Source: Azolla caroliniana (Eukaryota > Polypodiophyta). From it: a stretch of DNA of 64,000 nt. The stretch lies in NCBI GenBank assembly GCA_043228905.1, contig JBHGNT010000005.1, forward strand, positions 20,088,001 through 20,152,000, read 5' to 3'. The first letter of the stretch is position 1; each line of letters begins with the position of its first letter. The notes beneath the pieces are model-generated. The model did not search any database. It saw nothing but the letters and a program-made list of their open reading frames with translations, and was not told the DNA's origin. Of this stretch, positions 22,301 through 30,690 are shown piece by piece. Made by a program: the position numbers and the translations under genes.

Positions 22301-23333
22301 CGATTCCGATGATGTCACAGTGTTGTGAGTTGCCGACTCGAACTGAGTCGGAGTGACGGATCGTATATTGCCGAAATTGGGATCGATGAGGAGTCACGTG
22401 AAATGACGCGCCCGAATCTAAGAGCCATGTGCTCGACTCTTCAGTCGTGAGTAGGACTTCTGATCCGACTGGATTTTCGATTGATAGTATATTCGGGTCG
22501 TCTGGTAGCACATCAGCTGAGAAGCTGACGTAATTGATCTCCTCATGCCGGCCACTCTTCTTGTTGTTCTTGTTCTTGAGTGCGCGGCAGTCGGCTTTGA
22601 TGTGTTCGGGTTTCTTGCAGTAGTTGCAGATTCGGTTATCCCGTGACTGGCTCCGTCTTCGCTGATTGTTCGGCGGTCGTGAGGAATCTCTTCCTCGTAT
22701 GTTCGATCGGTCTGTCGAACATTGTACTACATAAGCGTCGTCTGTTGAGTCTTTGGCGAAAGACTTTCTCCGAGCTGCTTCGGTCAGGATTGCGCTCGTG
22801 ACTTCGGAGTATTTAACAGCCGTGGTTGACGCGTTGCACACGGTTGTGACGAAAGTTTCCCATGATGAGGGAAGGCTACTCATGAGTATCATTGCTCTGA
22901 GTTCATCCTCGATTGCCGTCCCCTGTGACGAGATTTGGGAGCTTATGCTTTCGTACTCATTGAGGTGTGCTTGAACCGAGTCGGATTCTTTCATCCGCAA
23001 GTTGTAGAGGCGCCGGATCAGAAACATCTTTGTTGCGGCGACCTTCTTTTCGTAAGTGTCTGACAGTGTTTTCCACAGGTCGAATGCTGTCGTACACGAT
23101 TGCACCGTAAAGTATACCGATTCCGATAGGTGCATCCGAATCGTGGCGCGGACGATTCTGTCCAGCTTCTGCCACTCAATTGGTTTGTATCCTTCTGGAG
23201 GTTCTTCATTTTCGATGGGATCGATTTGCCCCTTGACTATGAGATAGTCCTGCATTTGTTCCTTCCAGAAGTTGAAGTTCGATCCATCGAACTTTCGTAG
23301 ACTCATTTCTGACGAGCCGGATGTTGATGCCAT
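19320..23333 (-). CDS. gag-pol polyprotein of copia G, 1337 aa
   Basis: One uninterrupted frame encodes all copia functions. In order: gag domain (about 10-190, FDGSNFNFWKEQMQDYL), CCHC zinc knuckle C236-C249 (the His is present, though the preceding Gly is replaced), retropepsin with DSGAS at D306, GAG-pre-integrase (about 430-480, LWHRRLGHL and CEHCQYGKQ), integrase with D495, D558 and E594 (D-x35-E), a RT with YVDD at 1011-1014, and RNase H with catalytic D1184 and SDSQ. The ATG at 23333 is chosen because the preceding in-frame codon is TTG. The product would be cleaved by its protease and act in cytoplasmic virus-like particles and the nucleus. All the catalytic residues checked are present. 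Confidence 0.95.
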   Translation of the reverse strand: MASTSGSSEMSLRKFDGSNFNFWKEQMQDYLIVKGQIDPIENEEPPEGYKPIEWQKLDRIVRATIRMHLSESVYFTVQSCTTAFDLWKTLSDTYEKKVAATKMFLIRRLYNLRMKESDSVQAHLNEYESISSQISSQGTAIEDELRAMILMSSLPSSWETFVTTVCNASTTAVKYSEVTSAILTEAARRKSFAKDSTDDAYVVQCSTDRSNIRGRDSSRPPNNQRRRSQSRDNRICNYCKKPEHIKADCRALKNKNNKKSGRHEEINYVSFSADVLPDDPNILSIENPVGSEVLLTTEESSTWLLDSGASFHVTPHRSQFRQYTIRHSDSVRVGNSQHCDIIGIDTVELNLAGGSTLVLHNVRHVPELSRPLISVGQLDEDGIRAGFSSGGWTLHRGNLLLARGPKIHSLYPLHVTLREGNLFLVDIPVSSLWHRRLGHLSKAGITHLSRAGYIPKLSFSDHQFCEHCQYGKQAAASHLTSAPRETRPLDLVHSDVCGPMPHQSLGGASYFVTFIDDSTRKVWAYPIRTKDRVFSIFSDWLAMVENQTDRKLKCFRTDNGGEFKSEEFVKFCRQRGIRREFTAPHSPEQNGIAERMNRTIQERIVSMLQHSGLSDGFWAEALLTAVHIINMSPSRPLGLQIPQERWIGSKPNYDKPRIFGCEAYALIPKDDRRKVAPRSRKCIFLGYGSDGEMGYRLWDPERRQIVRSSDVVFNESAMNPSVEKPIEVRRVTFSDVPTLQEGPALNTRSASRVAEPYTTDSDNSDSAQQNNPLSDHPTTIPDATSPIIPRRSERLSQPPERYSPGIFFTDAGEPTSYEEASTSVDSATWHLAMESEMHSIRANKTWDLVELPKNRRALPCKWVYRLKETSDSTTPKYKARLVAKGFRQEYGVDFDEIFSPVVKMTTLRFLLGVVAADNLELIQLDVKTAFLHADLEEEIYMEQPKGFVATGQEHLVCRLRKSLYGLKQAPRQWYKKFDDFIQSIGFSKSDEDHCLFTNTAQDGSPIFLIIYVDDMLISGRHAGELADLLRQLRLKFAMKDLGPARHILGMKISRHRDKRHLFLSQTDYIRRVLERFNMQSAKSASTPLPMNLRLSQRDCPTSGPEGEDMKSVPYAPAVGSLMYLMVATRPDISHAVGVVSRFMHNPGRSHWNAVKHVFRYLAGTKDHGILFGPNRTSGVVGYTDSDFAGCTDSRKSTTGYCFKFGNGAISWKSKLQECTATSTTEAEYVAASDAAKEALWLGRLAHTFRQVDHDSAPVVYSDSQGAVALSKNPVHHNASKHIDVRYHFVRDCVISGKIGLEKISTTDNVADGMTKCLSADRFRFLRHQMGVTTNQSG

Positions 23334-23984
23334 CAAATTGGGTTTCGGTTGACGAAGCTCGGTTCGGAGTTGACTACGAGCCTTGTTGGAGTGCAGCCGG
23401 TTGGCTCACCCGATATCGTTCTAGTCGGATTTGAACCCGAGTCGGTTCGGCTTCGGAACTTGCTCGAATTGACTCCGGTAGCTTGAGGGACAGAACCGAC
23501 TGGTCTTCCCGAATGTTGCCGAGTCGGAGTGAGCCCGGTTCGCTTCGGATATATATGCCGAATACCGATTATTGAAACCGATTATCTGGACCGATTCTGC
23601 TTCGGTTGACTGCAGCAACGAGAGAGACGGATCCAACTGATCCTCCCGAATGTCGATCAGCCAGATGAAGCACGAATTTGGGGTTGTTGTCTTGAGACCG
23701 ATCTGCACCGAGTGGTTACAATGAGCGGCGTTTGATTACCTCTTCGGATGCCGTTTAACCGGGTGGAGCACGATCGTGTCAATGTTGCACAAGGGGATTT
23801 CACCTCGAGCGGTTACGATCACAAGGGACAGAGTACAACCTGCTGGCTTACTCCAAGCGAAGATGATCTAACGCGATGAGATGCAAGCCTCGTTTCTCTT
23901 CTTCTTCGAATGACGCAGGAAACCGAATGCTGTGCAGGCTGAGACGACGGCCGACAGCAGATTGAAGGACCGACTACTGTGCAG
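23334..23984 (-). other. Untranslated leader of copia G
   Basis: About 650 bp between the PBS and the gag ATG, with no long frame on the coding strand. It has short repeated gaccgactcgg-like words similar to the rest of the element's codon style. Packaging and translation signals would be expected here, but none can be named. Confidence 0.6.
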
Positions 23985-23996
23985 GCTCTGATACCA
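23985..23996 (-). other. Primer binding site of copia G
   Basis: On the - strand TGGTATCAGAGC, the exact complement of the 3' end of plant initiator tRNA-Met, lies directly at the 5' LTR end. Confidence 0.92.
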
Positions 23997-24084
23997 GATG
24001 TTGGAGACGAGGTCATCTATGCGGAAGATCAAGAAGCATTCGATTGGTTCTTGAATACCTGCGTATGACAGTTTCTAGGTCGTT

Positions 24085-24125
<41 letters not shown>

Positions 24126-24296
24126 CACAAAAGACTTTCTATTCAATAGAAACAATAATACAACACCCAACCTTACAAAAAGGTTACAAGGTCACTATAT
24201 ATAGAGACCGACTTAGGGCAACTACCCTTTATGCTAATTACACAAATGGCCCAAAGGGATAGTGTGAATACGTCCATTATACACTTGTATTCGACA
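23997..24296 (-). repeat. 5' LTR of copia G
   Basis: It starts TGTCGAATAC on the - strand, holds a TATA region (+ strand CACTATATATAG near 24194) and a (GA)n tract at 24090-24124, and runs into the PBS. It differs from the 3' LTR by two substitutions seen by eye (near 24014 and 24059) and GA repeat length. Confidence 0.9.
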
Positions 24297-24301
24297 CTCC
24301 A
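24297..24301. repeat. Target-site duplication of copia G, right
   Basis: CTCCA, identical to 18817-18821. Only six further bases of gypsy F (24302-24307) separate it from element H. Confidence 0.85.
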
Positions 24302-24307
24302 GTCTGG

Positions 24308-24824
24308 TGTCGTGAAGATTTTCGTCCATAGGCGAAAACTGGGGTGGAATAGGCAAATCGGTGGTGTGCACCATGTGCACATGTATACTAGGAAATGGTG
24401 TATAGAGATAAGAGGGGGAAATTTTATCCCACATTGTAAGGTCCCTCCCTCCTTGGGCTATAAAAGGGAGGGGTCACTTATGAAGGGGTTGCCTATTTTG
24501 AGGGAGAGAGGCATACCACTTAGGTCGAGGGTTTCCTATTCGGTTTTAGGGTTTCGGTTAGGGTTTTCTTCTTGGGTTTTCCTTTAGGGTTTTTCTCATA
24601 GTCATTTGGTGCGGCCATGGCGGCCACCATTGTAAAGCATTTATGCTTCCTTAAGCTAACTTGTTGAGCATCTTGCCCCTTCTATTCTATGTTATTGTCT
24701 TATTTCTTCTCACCTCCTCTTGAGCTAAGCTTCCATTTTGTGTCTTATTCTTTCTCCTCTACTCCCTAGTCCAAGACCCCCGTGGTCCCGCCCCTTCTAC
24801 ACGCACGCGCGTAACAACGTGACA
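24308..24824 (+). repeat. 5' LTR of element H
   Basis: 517 bp, TGTCGTGAAG...GTGACA. TATA-like GGCTATAAAAGG lies at about 24459. It differs from the 3' LTR by a few substitutions (for example near 24345, 24551 and 24612-24613) and a 4-bp indel after the TATA box. Confidence 0.9.
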
Positions 24825-24828
24825 TCTT

Positions 24829-24844
24829 TGGTGAACCCGACGTG
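24829..24844 (+). other. Primer binding site of element H
   Basis: TGGTGAACCCGACGTG begins with TGG four bases after the LTR, as a site complementary to a tRNA 3' CCA end should. It is not the iMet site used by the copia elements here. The priming tRNA was not identified. Confidence 0.65.
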
Positions 24845-24861
24845 AAGGGCGGCAAGGGAGC

Positions 24862-27324
24862 ATGGAGGTGGAAGAAGACTTCGACTTCGAGGAGATGATG
24901 GCAAAGATCGTAATGGATGCGCGACGGAAAAGGGCGAGGCGAGATGCGGCTCAACAAACCGTCGAGAGGGTGGTCGATCGAGTCGGCCGATTCAACGGGG
25001 ACGATGTCCCGAGGTTCTTGGAAGCGTACAATGCCGAGATGACGGAGTGGGGCGTGGACGAAGCGATGCGGCTAGAGTATTTTCGTCGAGTGGCGGCCGT
25101 ATCGGTGCATAAAGAGGTCAAGGAGCTTCAAGAAGCTCACGAGTCATGGGAGTCCTTCGACGGAGCTCTAATGGAGGCATACGGATACGCGAAACCAAAG
25201 TGGGTATGCCGGCAATATGATGGGGAGCGGTCGGCAGCGACTTGGCCCGCGAGCGACGGAAAAGAGAGGGCGGTGGGTGGCTACACACCACCGCCGGAAG
25301 AGAGCTTGACGCACGATCAACCGGAGGAGTACGACTTCGAGGCGTTGGTATGGGAGGCGTGCGAGAGCGTGAAGGTGAAGTTCGAAGCCAAGGAAGGGCT
25401 TATTACGGAGTTGGGCCCAAGCGGATCGAAGGATGCGGAGGAAGAAGCCTCCCTACGCGTGGAGACATCAAGTGGGGAGGAGACAAGAAGCGGTGTCGGG
25501 TCCTTACCCACACCGATTCTAGAGACTCCGGCATCCGGCTCGAGAGCCGGTGTGAGACCTAGAGTGATGAACGGTGGCGGCGGCAAGGCAGGCAACCAAG
25601 ACGATGGCAAGGAGATCAAGGAAGAGGAGGTGGCAAGCGTAATCAAGGCTTCCGCGATCGGGGACGGGGTAGCCACGGACAACGACGTCCAGATAGAGGT
25701 GGCTACGGACATAACGAGCGGCGGTGCCGCGACCTTACACACACCAGTCCTAGAGGCTCCAACGGTCGGCCCGAGTGCCGGCGTGAGACCTAGAGCGACG
25801 GGCGGTGGCGGCGGCAAGGCGGGCAACCGAGACGACGACATGGAAGAGACGGCGGCAAGCGTAATCGAGGCTTGCGCAATCGGAGGCGGGGTAGCCGCGG
25901 ACAATGACGTCCGGACGAAAGCGGCTACGGACACAACGAGTGGGGGTGTCGGGTCCTTACGCACACCGGCCCTAGAGGCTCCGGCGGTGGGCCCGAGAGC
26001 CCACGTGAGACCTAGAGCGACGGGCGGTGGCAGCGGCAAAGTGGACGATCGAAACGACGACGAGGAAGGTCATAGCGGACGGAGGAGAGACCCCTCGACA
26101 CCGAGACTAGAGACTACACCGGTTGCGCTCGAATGCCAACGTAAGACCGGAGACAAGGACGGTGGTCGTGAGGAGGCATGGCCCGGTACGAACACGTGCG
26201 AAGATGAGGATGCGAGGCCCAGAACGGGCATATACAAGAGGACCGACGGAGAGGTCGGGAACGGCAAGGAGGAGAGAGTCAGGAACCGACTCGACCGGAA
26301 GATGAACCGGTCGATAATCCGGCACGACCGAAATACGACGTGGAAGACGATTGGAGCGGGGTTCGGTCAACTGGGCCCGAACCGAAGAAGAGCCGGCAAG
26401 GCCAGATTTGTTTGTACAAACATGTACCAGCCGGTTACGATTACGGAAGGGAGACGACCAAACCGGAACTCGATTGGCCGAGCCCGATCCGGGCGAAGGC
26501 TAAGTCGGCATGATTGGAGGTCGAGGCGAACGAGCCACAACACCCGATGGGAGCCGGTGAGCATGAGAAGGAGGCTAACCGGGCACAGTGATTACGGCTT
26601 GGCGGAAGACCGAGAGCAAGGGAAACCCTCCACACCTATTCTTGAGACTTCGGCGGTTGCGGATCAACATAAGACTGAAGAGACGGCAGGTGGCGGCGAG
26701 GAGTTAGAGGCCGATGCGGAGTTGGAGACCGGTGTAGATATCCGGTATGGAATAATGGACGAGCGGGGCCAAGACGGCAAGCCCGAGTCGGAATGGGCTA
26801 CGGCAACGAAGGATGAAGAGACCAACGCGAAGGTCGAGTCTACGGTGGATGAGGCGCGTAATACGAAGTATGCCCTACGGCGTAAAACGGAGCATGCACT
26901 ACGGCTGGCGAAGGGCCTAGAAGCAAGCGTGCATTCGGAGGAGCCGCAACGAGTGACCGACGATGACGGTCGAAGGAAGCCTTCGAGAGGCAAGCGCGGG
27001 ACGACAGACGGTGCGATGAGACGCCAAGATCGACGGAACGAGACGAGCGTGATCGGCATGAACGAAGGATTGTGTCTGGGAAAACGGAGGGGATGCGTGG
27101 AGAACGGAGGGTCAGGTACCATGAAGAGAAAATGGGGCATCCCGAAGGATGTGTGCGGCCGAGCGGGCCAAGCGGGCCAAGAGGGCGCAAGTCGAGGCGA
27201 GGCAGTAACGAGAGCCTCGAGGGACACCGACACGGAGGTCGGGATGACGATACGCTCTACTACGAGAGAGCACGGAGAGCAAGGGAGAATAGAGGTGTGC
27301 GTAATGGGGTCACCTAAGGGCTAA
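24862..27324 (+). CDS. H ORF1: gag-like protein with repeats, 820 aa
   Basis: ATG at 24862 is the first after the PBS. Residues 1-115 resemble the N-terminus of gypsy F gag (VVDRVGRFNGDDVPRFLEAYNA, then SVHKEVKEL and ESFDGALMEAYGY), a retrotransposon gag domain that would form particles. From about 205 to 400 there are three diverged tandem units of about 75 residues (TP-LE-P...G-RPR....GGGGKAGN..DD). The remainder is Arg/Glu/Gly-rich and lacks a recognisable CCHC knuckle. Codon use is very GC-rich against AT-rich surroundings. It ends at TAA 27322-27324; ORF2 begins three bases on, in the same frame. Function beyond gag is inferred only. Confidence 0.72.
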   Translation: MEVEEDFDFEEMMAKIVMDARRKRARRDAAQQTVERVVDRVGRFNGDDVPRFLEAYNAEMTEWGVDEAMRLEYFRRVAAVSVHKEVKELQEAHESWESFDGALMEAYGYAKPKWVCRQYDGERSAATWPASDGKERAVGGYTPPPEESLTHDQPEEYDFEALVWEACESVKVKFEAKEGLITELGPSGSKDAEEEASLRVETSSGEETRSGVGSLPTPILETPASGSRAGVRPRVMNGGGGKAGNQDDGKEIKEEEVASVIKASAIGDGVATDNDVQIEVATDITSGGAATLHTPVLEAPTVGPSAGVRPRATGGGGGKAGNRDDDMEETAASVIEACAIGGGVAADNDVRTKAATDTTSGGVGSLRTPALEAPAVGPRAHVRPRATGGGSGKVDDRNDDEEGHSGRRRDPSTPRLETTPVALECQRKTGDKDGGREEAWPGTNTCEDEDARPRTGIYKRTDGEVGNGKEERVRNRLDRKMNRSIIRHDRNTTWKTIGAGFGQLGPNRRRAGKARFVCTNMYQPVTITEGRRPNRNSIGRARSGRRLSRHDWRSRRTSHNTRWEPVSMRRRLTGHSDYGLAEDREQGKPSTPILETSAVADQHKTEETAGGGEELEADAELETGVDIRYGIMDERGQDGKPESEWATATKDEETNAKVESTVDEARNTKYALRRKTEHALRLAKGLEASVHSEEPQRVTDDDGRRKPSRGKRGTTDGAMRRQDRRNETSVIGMNEGLCLGKRRGCVENGGSGTMKRKWGIPKDVCGRAGQAGQEGASRGEAVTRASRDTDTEVGMTIRSTTREHGEQGRIEVCVMGSPKG

Positions 27325-28060
27325 AGAATGAGCGCATATTCGGGGGACAACATCGGCGCACGGGAAGAGCTTACGAAAGGCAAGTGCGGAGCGGGAAGAG
27401 TCGACACACTGAGGTGTTCGGCATGCGGAGACGATAAAACCAAAGGAGGAACATACGCGGCACGAAAAGGGCGGGATCCAGAGTGCGATCGGAGAGATCG
27501 GGAGCGCACCCGTAGGACATACGAGCCTTTGCGAGGAATGCACGCGGCGAGAGACGGAGCAGTGAGGTGCCGGTATCAGTGGATGATCGGCGAGCATGGA
27601 AGGCTATGTCTTGAGAACCAGGGGAGGTGTGTGGAGAGCAATGGACTACGCGCCGGGAAGAGGAAGCGCGGCGTCCTGGAAGGCATTCGAGGCCAAGCGG
27701 GCCAAGAGGATGAGAGTCGAGATGAAGCGGTAACGGGAGTCACGAAGGACACTAACATGGTGGTCGGGATGACGGTATGCTCTACGGTGAGAGAGCACGG
27801 CGAGCAAAGGAGAAGCGAGGAGTGCGTAATGAGGTCGCCGAGGGACCAAAGAACGAGCGCATGTTCGGGAGACAACAAGGGCACACGGAAAGAGCCTACG
27901 GAAGGTGAGCGCAGAACGGAGGGAATCGGCACGAGGTGTACGAGACGAAGAGAGGATCGAGCCGGAGATAGAACACAAGCGGTAGGCGAGGGGCGGAATC
28001 CGGCGAGCAAACGGGGTGACCGAGGGCCTAATCGGAGGACCTACGTGGCAGACAAAGTAA
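27085..28060 (+). repeat. Tandem duplication of about 522 bp inside element H
   Basis: The two copies can be followed from gagagagcacgg-gagcaa (27266 and 27788) through gagcgcat-ttcggg (27330 and 27852) to the segments ending near 27570 and 28060. The copies are clearly diverged, so the duplication predates the present insertion. Confidence 0.75.
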
Positions 28061-28671
28061 GAGTGACCGGATCGGCAATGGCGTTCGGGAGGACCGACCG
28101 GGGAGGAAGGCGCATGCGGTGGATATGGCGGTTCGGATGGAGTCGATGTTTCGGGGACACACGGTGGACGTGGTGCATCAGTTGGAGCCATCGGCTCGAG
28201 GACGTGCGATGGATACGGTGGAACGGGATGCTACGACGGTTCGGACGGGCATGCTCGAAATGGAAAACGAAGCCGAGCAAGGCCAACGAGGACACAATGG
28301 ACCTCGGTTTTATCACCATGGCCGCAAAATCTCACCTCTTCTCCTTTCTTGGCACATACCGGTGGATGTGCGGTTTGGTGGGGGCGGATGTCGTGAAGAT
28401 TTTCGTCCATAGGCGGAAACTGGGGTGGAATAGGCAAATCGGTGGTGTGCACCATGTGCACATGTATACTAGGAAATGGTGTATAGAGATAAGAGGGGGA
28501 ATTTTATCCCACATTGTAAGGTCCCTCCCTCCTTGGGCTATAAAAGGAAGGGAGGGGTCACTTATGAAGGGGTTGCCTATTTTGAGGGAGAGAGGCATAC
28601 CACTTAGGTCGAGGGTTTCCTATTCGGTTTTAGGGTTTTGGTTAGGGTTTTCTTCTTGGGTTTTCCTTTAG
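27328..28671 (+). CDS. H ORF2: duplicated basic tail, up to 447 aa, runs into the 3' LTR
   Basis: The frame opens with ATG three bases after the ORF1 stop and continues ORF1's composition (Arg, Glu and Gly-rich, many RRxR). It arises partly from a tandem duplication of about 522 bp: ORF1's last 80 codons and ORF2's first part are repeated within ORF2 (EHGEQGRIEVCVMGSPKG against EHGEQRRSEECVMRSPRD). In the second copy the ORF1 stop (ctaaag) is ccaaag, so the frame stays open. The final 94 or so codons come from the 3' LTR. No domain is recognised; whether it is translated (re-initiation or readthrough) is unknown. Confidence 0.45.
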   Translation: MSAYSGDNIGAREELTKGKCGAGRVDTLRCSACGDDKTKGGTYAARKGRDPECDRRDRERTRRTYEPLRGMHAARDGAVRCRYQWMIGEHGRLCLENQGRCVESNGLRAGKRKRGVLEGIRGQAGQEDESRDEAVTGVTKDTNMVVGMTVCSTVREHGEQRRSEECVMRSPRDQRTSACSGDNKGTRKEPTEGERRTEGIGTRCTRRREDRAGDRTQAVGEGRNPASKRGDRGPNRRTYVADKVRVTGSAMAFGRTDRGGRRMRWIWRFGWSRCFGDTRWTWCISWSHRLEDVRWIRWNGMLRRFGRACSKWKTKPSKANEDTMDLGFITMAAKSHLFSFLGTYRWMCGLVGADVVKIFVHRRKLGWNRQIGGVHHVHMYTRKWCIEIRGGILSHIVRSLPPWAIKGREGSLMKGLPILRERGIPLRSRVSYSVLGFWLGFSSWVFL

Positions 28672-28908
28672 GGTTTTTCTCATAGTCATTTGGTGCAACC
28701 ATGGCGGCCACCATTGTAAAGCATTTATGCTTCCTTAAGCTAACTTGTTGAGCATCTTGCCCCTTCTATTCTATGTTATTGTCTTATTTCTTCTCACCTC
28801 CTCTTGAGCTAAGCTTCCATTTTGTGTCTTATTCTTTCTCCTCTACTCCCTAGTCCAAGACCCCCGTGGTCCCGCCCCTTCTACACGCACGCGCGTAACA
28901 ACGTGACA
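28389..28908 (+). repeat. 3' LTR of element H
   Basis: 520 bp, start TGTCGTGAAG, end GTGACA. The TATA segment is GGCTATAAAAGG followed by four extra bases compared with the 5' copy. A G-rich purine tract (GGTGGGGGCGGA) abuts its start. Confidence 0.9.
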
Positions 28909-29417
28909 CCGGATTGGAAACATCAAAGAGCACGTAGTTGCATTGATTGATCATGGATCAGAGATCAACTTGATGTCCAAGGAGTTCTACCGGAAGGGAA
29001 AGTGGCCTATTAACGTCAATCATGGATGGAAGATCCGCGCAGCCACTAAAGCAACGGAAGACCTATCTGTGGCTTGTCCGTAGAAAAGAAGGTGAAATCG
29101 CCAATAGTGAACAAAAGAGGAAAGAAGTCTCTGGAGATCCAACACTTCGGAAGTCCATGGATATCGGACATACCTTCACAAATGATACCCGGAAGAAACT
29201 CTAGATCGGTGGAGATTAGTTCCTCTTATCGAAGGAAGAAGAAAGATTTTGGAGATGTTGGAGCATCATGGAAAATCATTCGCATTCACATCAAGAGAGA
29301 TAGGGTGCATTGATCCAAAGATAGTGGAGCCGATGGTGATCTTCACGATTGAACATGTGTCGAGGAACCTGAAGCTTATTCCGGTGCCATGGGAGTATAT
29401 TCCATAAAATCATTGAC
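28909..29417 (+). pseudogene. protease region of gypsy F, resuming after H
   Basis: The frame that stopped at the G/H insertions resumes here with IGNIKEHVVALIDHGSEINLMS, the retropepsin active site with D-H-G in place of D-S/T-G, followed by KGKWPINVNHGWKIRAA, which is conserved in plant gypsy proteases. A stop follows near 29084. From there to 29417 lies the connector to RT in shifting frames. Confidence 0.78.
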
Positions 29418-30690
29418 TTGCTCAAGGAGAAGGTGGTGATGGACATTCTAGAGCCATCAAATGCTTCGTACTCAGATCGATGGTTTACGATTCTGAAGAA
29501 GAATGGGTCCCTCCGGTTCATTCAAGATTTGCAACTGGTGAACAAGGTCATGATTCGGAACTCCAGAGTCGGTCCAATAGTGGATGAATTTGCAGATGCA
29601 TTTGCCAGATGCACGATATACTCCATCGGGGACCTATACTCCGAGTATTACCAATTCCAACTAGCTGTGGAGAGCCGAGATATCACTACAATGTGGACAC
29701 TAATAGGACTAGTCCATATGTGTACGCTACCACAAGGAGCGACGAACTCGGTCGCACATATGATGAATGTGATGAACAAGGTGCTCCGAGATTGCATCCC
29801 GGAGATAACAATGTCGTTCCTAGATGACATTCTGATGAAAGGATGTGCGGTGGAAGAAAAGGATGAGAATATGGATGATCGGGAATGTCGTAAGTTCATA
29901 GTCGATCATATTCGCAACTGTGAGAAAGTGCTACAGAAGTTAGAAGATGCGCACTTAATACTCTTCGGAGAGAAATCGGCATTCGGACAAGAAGAGATAT
30001 TGGTAGTCAAACATCTATGTGGGCCCTACGGCCGAAGTCCGTCACCAATCAAGATCGATGCGATTCAAGCTATGAAAGAAATATGTGATTCACAATCCGA
30101 AGTCCGTAGATTTCTTGGTGCGTGTGCATTTTATCACATATGGATTCCGCACTATGCACACATTGCGGACCCACTCTATCACTTGTTGCGGAAGGGTAAG
30201 AAGTTCGAATGGAGACCGGAACATACCAAAGCCATGAAGAAGTTCAAGAAAACACTACAGAGGGTGGAAGCACTTAAGAAGCCAAACTATGACCGACCGA
30301 TCATAGTGACGGTTGATACAAGTCCAATCGGGATCGGATGGGTCATCAACCAAGTTGACTCGGATGGTTCACGATACCCGATTCGATTTAGAGCAAAGGT
30401 TCTCAATGAAAGACAACGCGGATGCACAAGTCAAAAGAGAATTATGGGGAGTCGTGTCAGCAATAAAATCAGATCGAGATTATTTGATCGGAGACAAAGT
30501 AGTGATTGAAACGGATTGTCTTCCAATACTCGGGATGGTGCGATGTTGCAAGGTACCGGGTGTAGCCGATGTGGCTATGCTAAGATGGATTGCATATGTA
30601 AAGTCACTTAATCCGGAGGTTTGACACATTTCGGCGAAAGACAACACGGTAGCGGATATGTTATCAAGGGCCCGGTTCGAGGATGACATA
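29418..30690 (+). pseudogene. reverse transcriptase-RNase H of gypsy F
   Basis: The 29418-30509 frame is open for 363 codons: KKNGSLRFIQDLQLVNKVMI, YSIGDLYSEYYQFQL, LPQGATNSVAHMM, the catalytic SFLDDI, then the connection FLGACAFYHIWIPHYA and RNase H IIVTVDTSPIGIGWVI. A frameshift near 30410 moves the RNase H tail to the 30313 frame (AQVKRELWGVVSAIKS), ending at a TGA near 30622. The LDD active-site residues are kept, but the breaks make it a pseudogene. Confidence 0.85.

Larger units (their letters stand above)
18822..24296 (-). mobile_element. Copia element G, complete, intact polyprotein
   Basis: A full-length Ty1/copia element on the - strand: 5' LTR 24296-23997, PBS 23996-23985, leader, polyprotein 23333-19320, polypurine tract 19134-19127, 3' LTR 19126-18822, with 5-bp TSD CTCCA. 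By eye the LTRs differ at two substitutions plus the length of a GA repeat, and a terminal base is absent beside the PBS. The uninterrupted coding region and similar LTRs mean a recent insertion that may still be competent. Confidence 0.93.
24308..28908 (+). mobile_element. Element H: LTR retrotransposon with gag-like ORFs and no pol
   Basis: 4601 bp bounded by LTRs 24308-24824 and 28389-28908 (start TGTCGTGAAG, end AACGTGACA, a handful of substitutions and small indels). It has a PBS (24829-24844), a GGTGGGGGC purine tract before the 3' LTR, and two large GC-rich frames between. No protease, RT, RNase H or integrase motif was seen, so it is non-autonomous. The described class it fits best is TR-GAG (terminal-repeat elements with only gag). 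The flanks (T)CTGG and CCGG suggest a short, mutated target duplication. Its LTR end resembles that of gypsy F, which points to a gypsy-type helper. Confidence 0.85.

Noticed and set aside
25317-27597. Antisense frames over element H (up to 240 codons)
   Set aside because: The region is GC-rich with few stops on either strand; the + strand frame has the gag similarity, ATG context and element orientation.
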